Assembly (NCBI RefSeq): GCF_947623445.1
Contig: NC_135242.1
Location: 6,076,001-6,140,000 of the forward strand
Length of the DNA stretch: 64,000 nucleotides
Source: Clavelina lepadiformis
Lineage: Eukaryota; Chordata; Ascidiacea; Aplousobranchia; Clavelinidae
Direction of reading: 5' to 3'
The notes beneath the pieces are model-generated. The model searched no databases. It was not told the DNA's origin and saw only the letters and a list, made by a program, of their open reading frames with translations. Shown piece after piece: positions 12,262 through 27,200 of this stretch (the stretch's first letter is position 1; every line of letters starts with the position of its first letter). A program made the position numbers and the translations under genes.

Positions 12262-15200
12262 ATGGATTCCCCAACTGAAGCTCAAGGAATAGATTTGCTT
12301 TTTAGAAAGTTAGGTAAGTCAATCTATTTGTTTTGTCAGCGACGAATCCATTGACATTGCTTCCACGTGCATTGACATTCATGCAAAATATACATATAGC
12401 CTACTTATACAAAAACGTGTACTTATACAAAATATACTTCATTGAAGAAGTTATTATTTTTATAATGAACTATGGTAAAAATGGGCAGCCAAATTGCAGA
12501 GTTTGGATTAAGGTGCACACAAAATTGTTTTCCATGAGCTACAGTGGTGCGTAATTTTGCTCTTTTTGACTTGGACATGGAGCTTAAGCCTCCGTGATGA
12601 CGTGTAATGAAGGTTGTGTTTCTTGTTCTTCCTAGTGAGCAAGTGTTGTTCCGAGCATGCGCACCCAGTTTTTAGAGATTGAATTAGTGGAACTGTAGAT
12701 TGCGCACCTAAGTGCGTCCAAGCATTTTTGCGCACCTGCAGTTGTCATTTTTGGTCGTATTGTGCGTGCAATATTTTGATGGACACAACCATACCCTGCA
12801 GTCCAGATGGGCGTCAATATTCAACCTTATGAGATAATTATTATTGCTACTAAATCAGCTAAAAAAGTTACCACAAAACAAATTATGCGTATGCGGAAGT
12901 ACAATACCCTGATTATTGTCACCGTCACTTTCAAGCATGTAGGCTACTTAGATATAGTCCACAGCTGGCAGGTGTGGCACATGGGCGAATGAGAATCATT
13001 ATTGTCAACATGCACGCTGATTTATGCCAAATGAACATAGAATTAAGGCTTCGATGCACGTCATCTTGGCAAAATTTGTGCCATATTTGCACAATTTCTC
13101 ATCGAAAACAGCTAAACTTTTTCACTTTTCGCTAATTTATAATAAGTGAATTATAATAAGGCAAATTATTATAAATATAATTTATAATAAGGCAAATTAG
13201 CATGTCTAAATGCCAAGTTATAATCAATAAACAAACAAATGAACTTTATTGCGTGCTGTTACTCCTAAATTGTGTCTTTGCACACACAACAAAAACCACC
13301 TTACTTTTCAGTCGGATTACATAGGTATTAGCCCTAGAGGACATGAGGTTATAGCTTAGAGGCAACACTTAATTCATATCATTATATGAATGTTGCCTGA
13401 ATTAGATAGACCAGCACGATTTTTCATATGTATACCCACTCTCCCCTATACATCCTTTACACATCAGCACATGTATATAATATTATTTTACATATATATT
13501 ACAGGTCATAATATCACGGAAATTCGCATAAGAGCACTTGAAAGTATTCTTTCAAAGCTCGATCATGGTCTTCTTCATGATGCTGATATTGTGCAAGAGC
13601 GACAGTTGATGGTACGATTGCTGGAATGGTTTAATTTTCAACCATCTCCGAAACAGGATCAAGTTCTTCGGTTACTGGAAAGACTAACCAAGGTATTGGT
13701 GCTTAACGCCAGTTGACAATTTTATGAAACTTATAAGTTGTAGCTCGAAATTTAACCCCAAAATGTCTAAAAGTTTAGTCCTGTTTAGTTGAAAAGTGAG
13801 GATATGCATAACAAACACGAAGTAGATTGCAATAATATGAACATAATAAACATGCTTAGCCCTAAAAACTTAATTCAAGTTACAAACTGAAAACTGACAC
13901 TAAAGGAAGCTGAGCATATCACATTAAAGTAATTAAATGCTATGGGCAATTATATGCACTGCGCATTGATTTACCTACACAAATTGTAAACCAATAAAAA
14001 TGTAAAATTTTATGTTATGAGTTCAAAGTTTTATATACATTTACAAAATTGTATACGGGTTCATACTTTTTCACTTTAACTAATTCCCATGTCAAATGAT
14101 TTTAGTTACATCTCAATTATCTAGTTATCTATATTTGAAAGAAATATCGTATCATTAAATGGAAGAAATATCGGGAATATCATGACCTACTTGTACTTAA
14201 GCTCTGAATATGTATGTCAATGTTAGTTTCTTTAATTATATATGATACATAATAAAATAAGTTTCACATGGTTGTCGTCTTTTTGTCAAGCATTCTTCAG
14301 CTTGTGATCTCCTTGTTTCTATTGGCGGTTTGCAATTTCTGTCCCGTGTTCGGATTGACATCGACACCAATCTGCGGCCACAAGTTGATGTGGTTCTTGA
14401 CAGATTGCTTCATGTTGCAGACAGAGATCTTTTGCAGGCATCATCCGCACCAAAAAGATGCATTTATGGAAAAATATCAGAACATGATAAAGAAAAGGAG
14501 GGTTAGTACCTTTTCAATCATTTTAATTTTCTATGATATATCTTATGACATTGCATTGACTACATTTGTTTAAAATAGAAGTGATGCCTCCACCACAAGC
14601 AAATCTTAACTATGGATACTTTAATTTGGTGGAAGAACCAGGTGCAGATGATACAGTGAGTATTGTATTGTGAAGAATAACTGTCAGTATTTGATTCTAA
14701 TGCAAAACAACTTAATGTAACTGTAGTGCAAAGAGTTAGATAGAATAGACTTTGATGCTACGTTTGGGTGGTCATGAAGACAATAAGCTTTGATTAGATT
14801 TGTGTGTGCAGGTTTCCACAATTACTCCTCCTATTCCAAACACCTTTGGTGTCAATGGTGATGTTATGAAGGCATCAGAACCAGAATGCCTTCGGTTTTA
14901 TGAATTTCCATGGCACTCGCTGACTGGAACAGATCGTCACGTACTGGCTTCAACTGGTGCATCTCTGTGTTCCCCGAGTGCTCATCTGGTACGAAATGCA
15001 TGTGCCTTTCTTTTGGATGTCATTTTCCGTGATTTTCCAGCAGAAATATTCCTTCAAAGGCCATCCATAGTACAGGTTTGTACTTCATTTTATGTTTTAT
15101 TTATTTTACTTCTGTATATTTTAGAAATTTTTAACAATCGGTATACAATATCATGCATATTTTGTTTGGCTGTAAGTGTATGGTTTCCATTGAATGTTTT

Positions 15201-18200
15201 CACTGCTATGCATATTGTCTACCCTTTGCCTAGCTATATTTTTACCTATGCAATAGACCTTGCTAACCCTGATAAGTTCTCGACCTGGTGGTCAATTAAT
15301 GACTGGAGCTCTTGAGTGTTTGCAAGCCTTAGCAGAAGGATTGTTGTGTCGTCTGCACTTTTTCCAGGACCCTGCATTTTACTGTCCTCGACAAGGTAAA
15401 TAAAATGTACTTCATCATATAAGTAGTAAGATAAATGTGATGCTGTGTGGCAGAATTTGTCCATAACAGCATTTTTAACATCGCGTATCTTCATTTAGAC
15501 CATTTAGATATTAGCCATTATAGACTACCGTTATTGCGATCAGAGTTAGGCATTTCCATTTTTTTCCATCGATTTAGGTTTGCCATTCCATGGTGGTAGC
15601 AAAGCAGGCAGTCAGTTCTCAACTCTTGAGTCTTTTTCGGAGATTGAACTTGCATCTAGGTCAGAAGCAGAAGGTGTTGTGAGACCAGAAAGAAGTGGAG
15701 GAGATGGAAGAGATGGCCAGTCTTCGTCATCATCTTCATCAGCAACTACCAGGTCAGCTACTACCGGTAATTCTGTACTGGATATAAGTATTGTAACCAG
15801 TTTTGTACTTTCATTAAATTAGTTTTATTTTGCTATATTGTACAAAATCCTTTTTTATGGTGGTACCAACTGCTGGCATGTATGGATGTGTAGCTTCACT
15901 ACATGCAGTATATGTAGGTCATGAAAACCTAGCTGAATGGCTTGACCAAAGTCAGTTGTTACTAATTTACATTGGGTGTTGTCACACCTCCCTAACTTAC
16001 TATTTTTTGACTATATCTGTTTCTTGAGAAGCTGGAGCAAAAAGTTCAATTGAGACAGATAAAACATGATGTTTCTGCATCTTTTGACACCATATTGACC
16101 TCTCTACAACATTTTACTAAGTTATAGAGACTTAGTAAAATTTAACCTCCACATCACCTTTAACTTGGTTTTAGTAGCAATAGATGGAGCAACTGAAATA
16201 CTTTACTAAAAATAAAAGTCTTGGACTAATTGCGAACTTTTGGAGGGGACACATTTTTAATTTCCGAAAAAAAAATTTTTTCAGATCACCTTATTCAGTA
16301 GTTAGTCAGTATCTGAATATGGTTAATATAGCTTCTCTTAATATCCTTTTTTAATTTGAACTTGCAGCACACAAGCAACACCATTGCAGCGTGGCAGGAA
16401 CCACAATCCATTTGGTCACAGTCTAAACAGCTTGACTTGGAATTCCAATGGTGCTGATGATGAAACAGAGAATGACATCACTGCTTTAAGAAGATCTCAG
16501 ATTTTTGCTCCCCAGTTTTGTCTCTCCGCCCTCATATCAGCATTGCCTTCTTTGAAGACTGATAGTGCACGACTGGCTTTAAGTTTGCTTCAGGTGATTT
16601 TTGTAACATTTCACAGTAATGTAATTCTTTCGTTTTTTTCAACATAACCTGTTGATAAACTTGTTTATTTTTCAATTATTTAGGCAACAAGTCCACTTAT
16701 ACACCTGCTAGCTTGTTTGGTCAGAGCTAAAAAGCTTTGGCAAGATAGATCGACAATTGCTCAGAGTATGGTAAGTGCAACTCTGTATTGCTTGGTTGGT
16801 GTAGTTTTCATTAACATAAAAAAATTAAGGATAAAGATTGCCACTGTCTTATCGCAAAGTGTATCTTGCAGCAAGCACAAGTTCGTCAGCTTCTGGAAAT
16901 CGTTGGTGATGTTCTACTTTACCATTACAGTCTTGACAGTGGTGTCCCTTCCACCACTGAAGCTGTGGAAACAATGGAGTGGGTGTCAAAAAAATGGCCT
17001 GCCAGTGAAGCAAGAATGCACAGACTAGTCTATCAAGCTGTTGCTCCAATGCTGCTGAAACTGCTGCATGCTGTTTTACCAGTGGATATGGTATTAATTT
17101 TTGGTCAGCTGTATTTAATTTACCCGTTTCATGCATTTGCTGTTATCTGTATAAACTGTAAACGTTAGATTTTCTGTGAACTGGTGATAAAAATTGCCAT
17201 GTTTTTGTCTCAGTGTGCAAGGGAAATCAAGAGCAGTCTAAGTCGGGCTTTGTATGTGGTGGCTTGCGATGAAGCTATTCGTGTTTCATGCTCCGGTAAT
17301 TATGAAATTGCTGAAGCCTATCTGGAGCAGTGTAGCCCAGAAAAATTTGACATTGTTCAACGCATAAGAAAAGTTGTTGATTCTTTCACGCACACCCATA
17401 TGTTTCTTCGTGATTTCGAGGTAAAAGACCTACCAACTCCTACATTCAGTTCAAATCAACACTTCTCAGTAATTTCATGAAATCATTACAGCACATTATT
17501 GTTGTTGTACCTTGTAATGCCATAAATTTTCACCATTGTATCTGTGTGAAGATTTATTTGAAATATGTATCTAGGAATCTCACAATAGTCCTGCTACTAT
17601 GGAAACGATGGAATTAGCTGAAAGCAGTATGGATGGATTGCCATATCATTCAGACGTTACCCATTTGAAACTTGTTCTTCAAGCAATATCACAATTATTC
17701 ATTCAAGACTCAAACTTGCCAGGTAACATATATTTAGTACACTACAAGACACGTATTACATTGAATTGTTTGCAGTAAAACTTGTGAAAGGTAAACATTC
17801 GTACATTTTTCATGTATAAATGTCTAATAATTTGTCATGTTCTAGGCCAAAGCAGCCTTCAGTCTCTCTCAAAGCGCATACTACTTCGACTTATGGCCCA
17901 TCCGTTGGTAAGCATTCGAAGAACCATCTATGAAGAGTGTCTAAACATAGCAAGAGCGGCTATTAATGTCGCTGCTGCAGCTGAAACTTTGGGTCATACA
18001 GCAAGTAGAGTTTGCAGGTTCGTGTACTTGTGTTGTGCGTGTTATGTGTGCAGAGCAAACAACCATATTTATAACTGTAAACTAAATACCCTGTGATACG
18101 TTTACGTTTTTTCGACATTATGGATTTTGTTTGTTTTAACCTATTAATTGAATGTTAAATACATCATGCATTGCCAAGTACTGTAGTTAGAGATTGATGC

Positions 18201-21200
18201 ACATTCAGGTTTCTTCTGGATACTGAAGTTCTGTATGAATTATCTTGCCATGGTGTTGGTGATTCGTCCCGTCTGGTGTCTCACCCTGCTCAGGAACTGA
18301 TCGCACTTCTCTTGCAAAGCCGATTGTTGATGGCTGAAGACGTTTGGCATCAGTTTTGTTTTGCAGTGAAGCCTGTGTTTCCAATTTTGCAGGTTTCATT
18401 GTGTTTTGAAGTATCACTTAGTCATGTAAAGATGCCATTCAACTCTGTCAAATATCCTTAACTGTTTGTAGAGTTATGCGTAAATCATAAGCCAGAAATG
18501 GAAATGTACGCGTGTTATATACAGTACTTGTTTCGCATGATATAATGATTATGATACATACCGTAGACGGCATATTGTAGAAAAATGCAATAAACCAATA
18601 TGATGTTACAGGCATATACAGGAGAAACTGAAATACTTCGTTCTTGTATAAACGTATTCATTTCACCAGCCGAACATCCCTCTGAGGAATGGGCTGTTGA
18701 CTGTATAAGAGCATGTCTGCGTGGCCTTATGTTGAAACACAGGGGTTCACGAAGTGCTGCAGCTTCAAGGCTACAACAGATACTTACAAAGGATGATATT
18801 GTCTCACATGTTACAGGTAGACTGGTAGAGTAATTGTTTTTTGATGATGCAATATTCCCATACGATAATGAAATTTTTTGAATGTTTTGCTTTTGCAGCG
18901 CTGTGAAATACCAAACCTAGTGTTTTCTGTCATGTTTGTAGCTTTAATTCTTACAAGCTTTTGTCTTAACAATGGTGTATGGCATATTGCTAAATGTAGC
19001 TATTCTGTACTTGATGGTAGACTTGGTGAAGAGGCAATGAAATGAAATTGTCACACGTGAGCAGTGATAACACGTACAGTCATGCACTTTGTGAATTCTT
19101 GGCAGGGTTAACAGATCTACTAGTGGTTGACACTCCACTTTCTCTCATTCCTAAAGATGAAACCGATTGCTTCAGGATCCGTCGATGTGTCTTTCAGGAG
19201 GAAGCAGTCATCCGGATGCTCTCAGTGTTTAGATCAACATCAACTGAGGCATCAGTGCGAATAGGAGCTCTTCGCCAGCTTGCAACGATGCTGGATGATC
19301 CTGGATTGCATAAAACGTTCCTCGCCAACTTAGGCTTGGAGAGTGTCATTGATAAATTGAAGGAAATGGTCCAAGATGAATTGTCTGTTTTAACCGATGA
19401 TTCCAAACCCGCCCTTTCAGCTTGTATAATGATTCTGAAATTGATACTTCGAACCGATATGATCTCCCGGGAAAAGTTATCACATGACAGGACACTCTTG
19501 ATTGCTCTCCTGCGTGCTGCTGATCTCTGTCGACTCTCAGTGGCTTCATCAATTGAAGTCGCTGTGGTAATTGCCCTCTTGGTTTTCCATGAGCTATTAA
19601 GGGATTGTAAGAGACCTCTTCCTGATGATGCTAAAGTTGACAGAAGTAAATGTGAAACTGTAGAGCTCAGCTTGCCGGCATCTGTTGTTACAAGATACCA
19701 GGTACTTTGAAGAAACCTATCTTTGGTATTTCTTTGTAAAGTTTCAACCGCTTTTATTGCAATGCAAGTATTCATTCCAGGTTTAAATTATGTAGCTTCA
19801 CTTTTTATCATCTATTGTTGCTCACATTTCATTACATCTGTTAAGTATATGGCTGTGACCTGTATATAATCATGGCATCAATTTGTCAGATTCCGTTTCT
19901 ATGTCCGACTCATCATGCAGTTAGCATTTATCGGACTCTGGCATGTCCCCCATCACCATTATGTGATCCTCTCACATCAGGACCACCTGCAGCAGCCCTT
20001 AGAGTTGGTTGGAATATTGCACGTTGTGATGGAGACGTAGTTTCGTTATGTGAAGAGCAAAGTCAGAAAGAACCCGAAGAATACACAAGTAGGAAATATA
20101 TGTCATACGTAATAGGTTATGTAACCATTTAACCAATGTCATAGACTCATAGTACTATCCGTTGGAATTTAAAATTATCTGCAGACTTAATGCATGGTTT
20201 GCATTTTATTGAGTGAATATTTTCAGTGTAAATTTCCATATTATCATTGCATTGTGCACTTCTTCCATATCAAAGAATAATGGAATAAAAAATTAGGAAA
20301 GAGATGGAAAAGAAATATATCAAAATAAAAAAGGAATCTATTAATGTTTGTATACCGTAAGGAATGGTTTGTTACTAAGAAAATTTAAGAAAGCAAAATT
20401 CAAGTTTTTTATTTTAATTGTGTGTTGTATAGATGCTCTTGATGATATTATAAATCTGCAACTCACCGAAGAAGACAAACTCTTCCTCACTTTTTCACAT
20501 CCCACTTCTGCATCTGGAGCATTGCTTGATGCTGTTACCTCCTCCCAGTCCCATGCAGCTGCAAGCCATGCTTTCCTACTCATGAGGATATCGCTGATGT
20601 CAATAGTATCTGCTCCTTATCTTATTCGATCGATTTTGCATGATTTCAACAAGAAGTGGAAAGGAGCCTTAGTTAAATTTCTTCAGGTATTTAGGGGTGT
20701 AACTACAACTAGGTATGTCGCTATGGTATGATATATAACATAGGTTGGCAACCCATGGCCCTTTCATCTCTGTGCCATGACTCCCGCGACTCAGATCCAA
20801 CGAGCTCAATTAGGAAAACTTAATGTGAATAAATAATGGTGTTTATTAGTGTCACAATGTAATAACTTAATGCGTTTGTCTGATTATTATTCAGTCTGTT
20901 TTATTCGGACGTGGAAAATCTTATATAAATACTACACAGTGATCTTCGCAGGCATAATACGCATGACTGCTTGCCACTCACGTGATCCTAGGTTTGTTTT
21001 TGTTCGAGGTTGCACGTCTTGGATATTGGTCTTTGTTTGGTGACTATGCGGATTGTCATCGTTGTAGTGAGAATTTTGTGAGGGTAACTACTGAAGTGTT
21101 TACGTGCAACTGTAAAGCATTATTTCGAATTATATATGTAGCGTTAGGTTTTTTGTCTTAAGTAGTCGATTAGGTGTTGTGGCTCAGAGTAGGTTTTAGT

Positions 21201-24200
21201 TTCGCGGAAACGACACCAAATGACTCTTTAAATGATAAAGGTTGCCGACCCGTGATATATAATATGGATGAGAAACTTTCCACCTAAGTTTATTGTTGAA
21301 TATAAGGAGATTTAAGATTTCGGTTTTAACTTCAAAGTATTTTTAATACTCATACTGTTATACTAGTGCATGTTGATGTTTGCAGGCTTTTAATTGTTTA
21401 ATTTAATTTCTGGCTAATGTTTTTTTAATTTTTTAAGAAATATTTGCATTAAACACATCTTTCTGAGCTCACTGAATTAGACTTTTAGTATATTTTTGGT
21501 AGAGACAGATCTTTACAATATGCTAAACATAGGTCGCCCCATCATGCTATGAAGATGAAGTGCTGCTTACCAATCTCGCTTCACTACTTGATGAGATGCT
21601 TTGTATAATTGAAACAAACAACTCTGGAATTTTGGACAACATAACCAACCCGTTTGTAAACTGGCTTGTCACTGATTGCATCTTGTCATCAGCAAAAACA
21701 CATCAGATGCTTGGACAGAGTGGTAGTCCTATTTTAAAAGTCCTTGAGTCTTCAGAACCTCTTCCTGAGCCCGTATCGTCTGCATCGAATGCAAATGAAC
21801 CCCACATGTCATCAGTGACTGTCCATCGACATTTGTGCAAGAACATTTTGTGTTTGCTTTCCAGAATTGCTAGGATGCTACCTTTTGAGCAGAACGTGGA
21901 AGGCACAAGTATGCTGACAGCTGAGGTATGTGTTTGATTGTAAAACGACTTTCTTAGAAACTGCGTATTTTTTACAAGAAATGTGAAAAAATAAAATATA
22001 TGGTTTATGATTATAAGCAATGTAGTTTCCGTTGTCATATTTCAACTCGCATATTCTTTAATGTGTTATCAAATTTCAAGTTATTAGTGATATTATGTAT
22101 CATTTCCACAATTGCTATTTATATCATAATATTTTTAATGTTACAAACTTGTTGTAAAATGTAAATGATTTTTGGAAAATTTATGATGTTATCAATGTGA
22201 AAAATGTAAAAGGTTTTAATAAGTGTTCTCATCACACAAACTTGTTGATAACCAGGCTTGTGAGTGCTTTCATCGTGAACTCCGAACAGTGATACTGGTA
22301 CGCCTTCGTCTTGCTGATGCCCCTCGGTTCTATGACCTGCCGTCTATGGAGGTCACACTCCAGTGTCTTGTGCACATCAGTGCTAATAGAATAGCTTGCT
22401 GCAACCAAAATAAACAATTGTTGACCGATCCCATAAGTAAAATTCTGTCTCAGCAACTCCTTGGCACTCTCTTAGAGGTTTGTGAATTGAAGCAATAAAA
22501 CATTTAATATTTTTATTCACCACCAAATATCCGATTGATTTAATAAAGCCCAGCAATTTTTATTCCAATAATTATATTAATTTTACAATTTTTATGCTGT
22601 ACCATCTTATTGCAATGAATAATCTTAAACATGCCAAGACAATGTGGCCCAGGTTGTATCAGCGTTTCACATCGGCAGTGGTGCCAGCAGTTTATCATAC
22701 ATGGGTAAAGGTGTTAGCAGGTGTGCCACCCAATGTATACTCCATCTTGCACGAGAGATGGCCACTTTTGGAATCACAGTGAGTTATATGAAGAAATGTT
22801 GGTTTGATATTTCTCTTAAACCCTTGCTGCCCTGCTGACGCTTGAAATATCGGATCAGTTATTTTAACGCCCTCGTCCTTGCAGGATTGGCCAAATCTCC
22901 TCGAGTATTCCGTGCCAAGCCAGAGCGGACAACAGGAACCTCGAGCAGACAAACTTGGTTTGGAATGGCTGATACCGCTGTGGTCTGCTAGAGATCCGCG
23001 AACACGTTTTGCTGGGTTGGCAATTGCAACAGTTGCAGCAAAAAATCGACAGGGTGTCATCACACTGAGTAATGGTTTTCAGCGTTGCACTGGCGGTCTA
23101 TGGAACATGGTAAGTAATTAATTTATCTATCTTGATTTAATTTTTTTAAATGCACTTATCACAGTGAGCATTCATTAATGTGGAAGTATTTCTATCCTGT
23201 GTTTTAGGCTCTCTCCGTCTTGCTGGACCACTCGGAATGTAGCGCTGTAAGAAAGCAGGCATGCGACTTATTGCGCAACATGATGGTTTATAAATTTGAT
23301 GCACCAAGTGCTAAAGGACCCTCTTGGCAGGTGATAGTAGTAACATATAGTAGTTCTTGCTTGTTTTATGTTGTGTCAAAAATAATTGCTTTTGTTATGA
23401 CTTTGACTTTGAAAAAACGTACAGTTTATTGAGATGCTCTAAAATGTATGATTGTATATACTACAAGCACAAAGCGTCAAAAGGCAACTATACATTTCCA
23501 ATATATATGATTACTGTAACTATAGCTGTACGTGCTTTTGTACACACTTAAAATATTTTCATAAGTTATCTGCCACAGAGTTTTAACTAAGCATAGGTCA
23601 ATCGATTTATATCACCTGTAGTGTTTCATCCATACTACAGGGTCCGATGGTTCAAGATGAAGCGACGGGATCCACGATTACTGGACTTCCTGCTCTTCTT
23701 GCTCTTCTTCATCATGCTCACGTATACGATCACCTTGTCCTCATGTTGTCATCATATCATCCAGAGAGCACAGTCCGTTCTCCAATTGTAATTCTTTCCT
23801 CTGCTCCAGATCGAGCAAGTGATTGTGGAACATCTGTTGTTTCTATTGCTGGTAAAAAATTTAAATGAATTTGGTAAATACACAATTGATGTGCGGGGTG
23901 TATGGCATTGTTGGTAACTACTAGTGATATCTATAATGTTTTCAGCATCTTGTTAGAATATTTTTGTTCTGTTGATGTTGACATTTTAACATTTGATCAT
24001 GGGGTAATTTATGTTGCTTGATAGATTTGTTTATTATCAGGATCAGGCAGCAACAACAGCCAGTCTGGAATGACTCCTCTCACTCAGATTAGTGTCTCCA
24101 ATGCATTCCCATCGATTTCATCAGTAAATAAAGTAACTTATTTAAAACCTTGTGGTGTTCTGTACAATAAAATTTTTAAATTTAACATGGATAATTAAAG

Positions 24201-27200
24201 TTTAATTAAGTTCACCTTTGAAAAATCGACTATTTTTTCTGTTTTTAACAGGAAACGTTTGCTTCCAGTCAAGTAACAAATGAGGCATCTGCTCAGCAAA
24301 CTTCTGGTGAGATTATAAGCGTTCTATTCTATTGTTATGCTTTAAACAAAATTGTTTTTCTCTTTCATTTCGCTTCATTGTGTGCAAACGATTTTACATG
24401 TCTTAACAGATCACCATAATTTTATTTATAAAGACTATCCTGCAAGTGATGTCTTAATACAGTATTATTTAGATAACAATGGAGATCATTTGTCGTCTTC
24501 TCCAATGGCATCGCTTCCAGAGGAGTGGAGAGCTTTAACAAGTCCTGGACTTGTTGCTTCTGTTTGTGATCTTCTTTGCAACTTTGTCTCCATTGCACCT
24601 CATGACACAGTCAATACCATCTTTCAAAAAGATTTGATTTACTGCTTGAATGGGTAAGTATTCTTTTTATGTCCACATATTTGTGTTATTTTTTGTTGAT
24701 TTTTATTGCATGTATGATCGCATTCGATTATACATATGAATACAATAATACATACATCATACGCACATGGTTGTTCATTGTTATGAATGGATTTGATATT
24801 TTTGGTTAGATTTTTGACTTCATGTAACATAATAATCAAGTATCCAACTACTTTGAGACATAGTCACTGTAGGATATCTATCATGGTTGTTTGCTCATAT
24901 TTTCTTCTATCTTTTTGTTAAGTTTGCTGAACATTGAGCGAATTGAAGCTCTGTTTTTAAAACTTTCATTACCATCAAACGATGATTACAACATGGAAGT
25001 AAAAACCGATGCAGCAAAAAAACTACGACAGAAACTTCTCGCACGAGATCTTCTTGCGCAACATAAAGCAACAACGCAACTCGTTACCATGTGTGTTGTG
25101 GCTGAGAGAAGTGTTACTCCTCGCCTTACCAGTTCAGAGACGACAGTTGTGAAAAATATCCTAGCTGTGTTAAAATTGCAACCAGTTGGTAGGTCCTGTA
25201 TTATATATGTTATTTCATCTTTCCAGTTTAGCGTAGAATTATTTTCTGTTTGTATTATTCTTTCCTGAACATTTTTGTGCTAATTATATCGAATGTTAAC
25301 AGTTTTGAGTATAACAATATACAACTATTTGTAACACAAAGCTAATAGTATTAATCCAGTGGAGATATTTGATTCTTGACCGTTTTTAATCTATATCAGA
25401 TGACGCATGGGTTGACGCATTAGCAAGGGCACACAGAGCAGCTTTTGAGTTTATTGCTTCGGCAATACTTCAAAATATCAAAAACCCACTTTCCGCCACC
25501 TTTAAACGGGAATGGCCAGCAATTTATGGTAGATTAAGTGCATTATCATTATTGATTTTTTGCTTTTTATGCAGTAGTTTATGTAATTAACTTACTTGCT
25601 TTCACATTTATTTTAACTCTTTAGTTTTTAACATCACTAGTTGCCACTTGTAATTATCATACGGTATAAAACCGTATATCATTTACGTAGCTGGAACAAA
25701 AGCTATTCTTAAAAAGAATACCATGCAAGAACTCACAACGTCCTGCCTTCAAGCACTGGCTGTGTTGCTACGTTCAGAGTGTATGAGTACAGGCATGGAT
25801 TTGAAACCTGATGTCAACTTAACATGGGTTTTGGAAAATACGGTATCAGGTACAGTGCTTATTTGTATTTAGCAATTTTTGCGGCTTGATTAAAAGTTAT
25901 TTAAGAAGACTGTTTTGTATCATACGTTTGTTTACTTTTTCTTATAAGTTGTTACAATTAGCCAATAAACTATAACGGAAATTATTATAGTTTCACTTTA
26001 ATTTTGATTGAATTTATGATCAATACAATACTTTTAATTTTGAAGGTGATGAAAGCAATGCAAATGAGCTCTGCCAACTTTTGGTAGGAATTTTTGAGCG
26101 ACTCATTGTTAATCCTTCTGCTGGAATTCAGGGCACTGCTAAGCTTCGTCTCACTGCAGTTTCTAATGCCCTTCAAAACCTGTTTGCTTGTTCAAGCATT
26201 GCGCAGAATGCTGCGGTAGACTGTAAGTTGCTAGTTATTTGGACAATTTTTACATGTTACTATAAATAGGTTCTCACTAGTCTTGGGTTTTCTAGCACAG
26301 GTTAGTTAGGTTTTTAAGTCTTTAAGACAAAAAAAAGTGCCATGATAACCAAACGATTCGAATAGTAGGAAAATGTAAAAACCATATTGTCTGGAAAACA
26401 AGCGTTTAGTCTTATTGTAAAGTAAAGCTTTCTTCTACTTCCGGTTTTAGATGGATTTTTGGAGCGTTGCTTGGATGAACTGAAGCAACTTCAAATAAAA
26501 ATGTCCCTTCACTTTACAACATCCTTGGCTAACAAATGTTCGGTGTCATCATCTCTTGATTCTAAGTCTTCTGTCACAATTGGTTTGTTGCATGTAAACT
26601 TAGCTTGACTTAACTCTTGTGATATATAACCCTGTGGCTTGTGTCTACGACTGAATCACGCTTTCATATGTTACTTATCTCATATATAACCATTTTTGTT
26701 GAACAGAAGAATGTGAGATATATGTGGAGCCTATACTTTTAATAATTTCACTTCTTACAAATCTTCTTCACGGACAAGTGGAATTAAAAAAGCAAGCCAT
26801 TAGGGCCGGCGTAGGACAGGTAAAAAAATTTTAATAATGTAAATATTAGGTTGTACAATTGACAGCCACTTTTATACACACACAGTTTTATACTTGTGTT
26901 ACTTATTAGGTTTTAAGTCAGTTGTGGTCGTGGACATCAAACTTCCAAAACCTTTTGTTGGCCCTCTTAAAGTTTCTTACATCATTCACAGCCCATTGTT
27001 CTCAAGGTATGCACAATTGCACATAGCATAAAATACATAAAAATAGATATACACTGACAAACGTTTTCAACAATGTCATATGTATTTTCTCACCCAGCTT
27101 CAGCAATGTTGGCGTCAAATCATAGCAGTGGCCAACCAAGTATTGCAACTGCATTGGTGAAGTTGTGTAGGGAGGTCCACGGTTCAGTGTTATCAAGAGC

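Noticed and set aside
12508..12817. Overlapping minus-strand frames in RTTN intron 1
   Set aside because: No recognisable protein, no initiation context, and the frames overlap each other.
19194..19775. 193-codon antisense open frame opposite RTTN exon 16
   Set aside because: It is the complement of a well-supported 596-bp coding exon; its length follows from codon bias of the sense strand and it has no motif.
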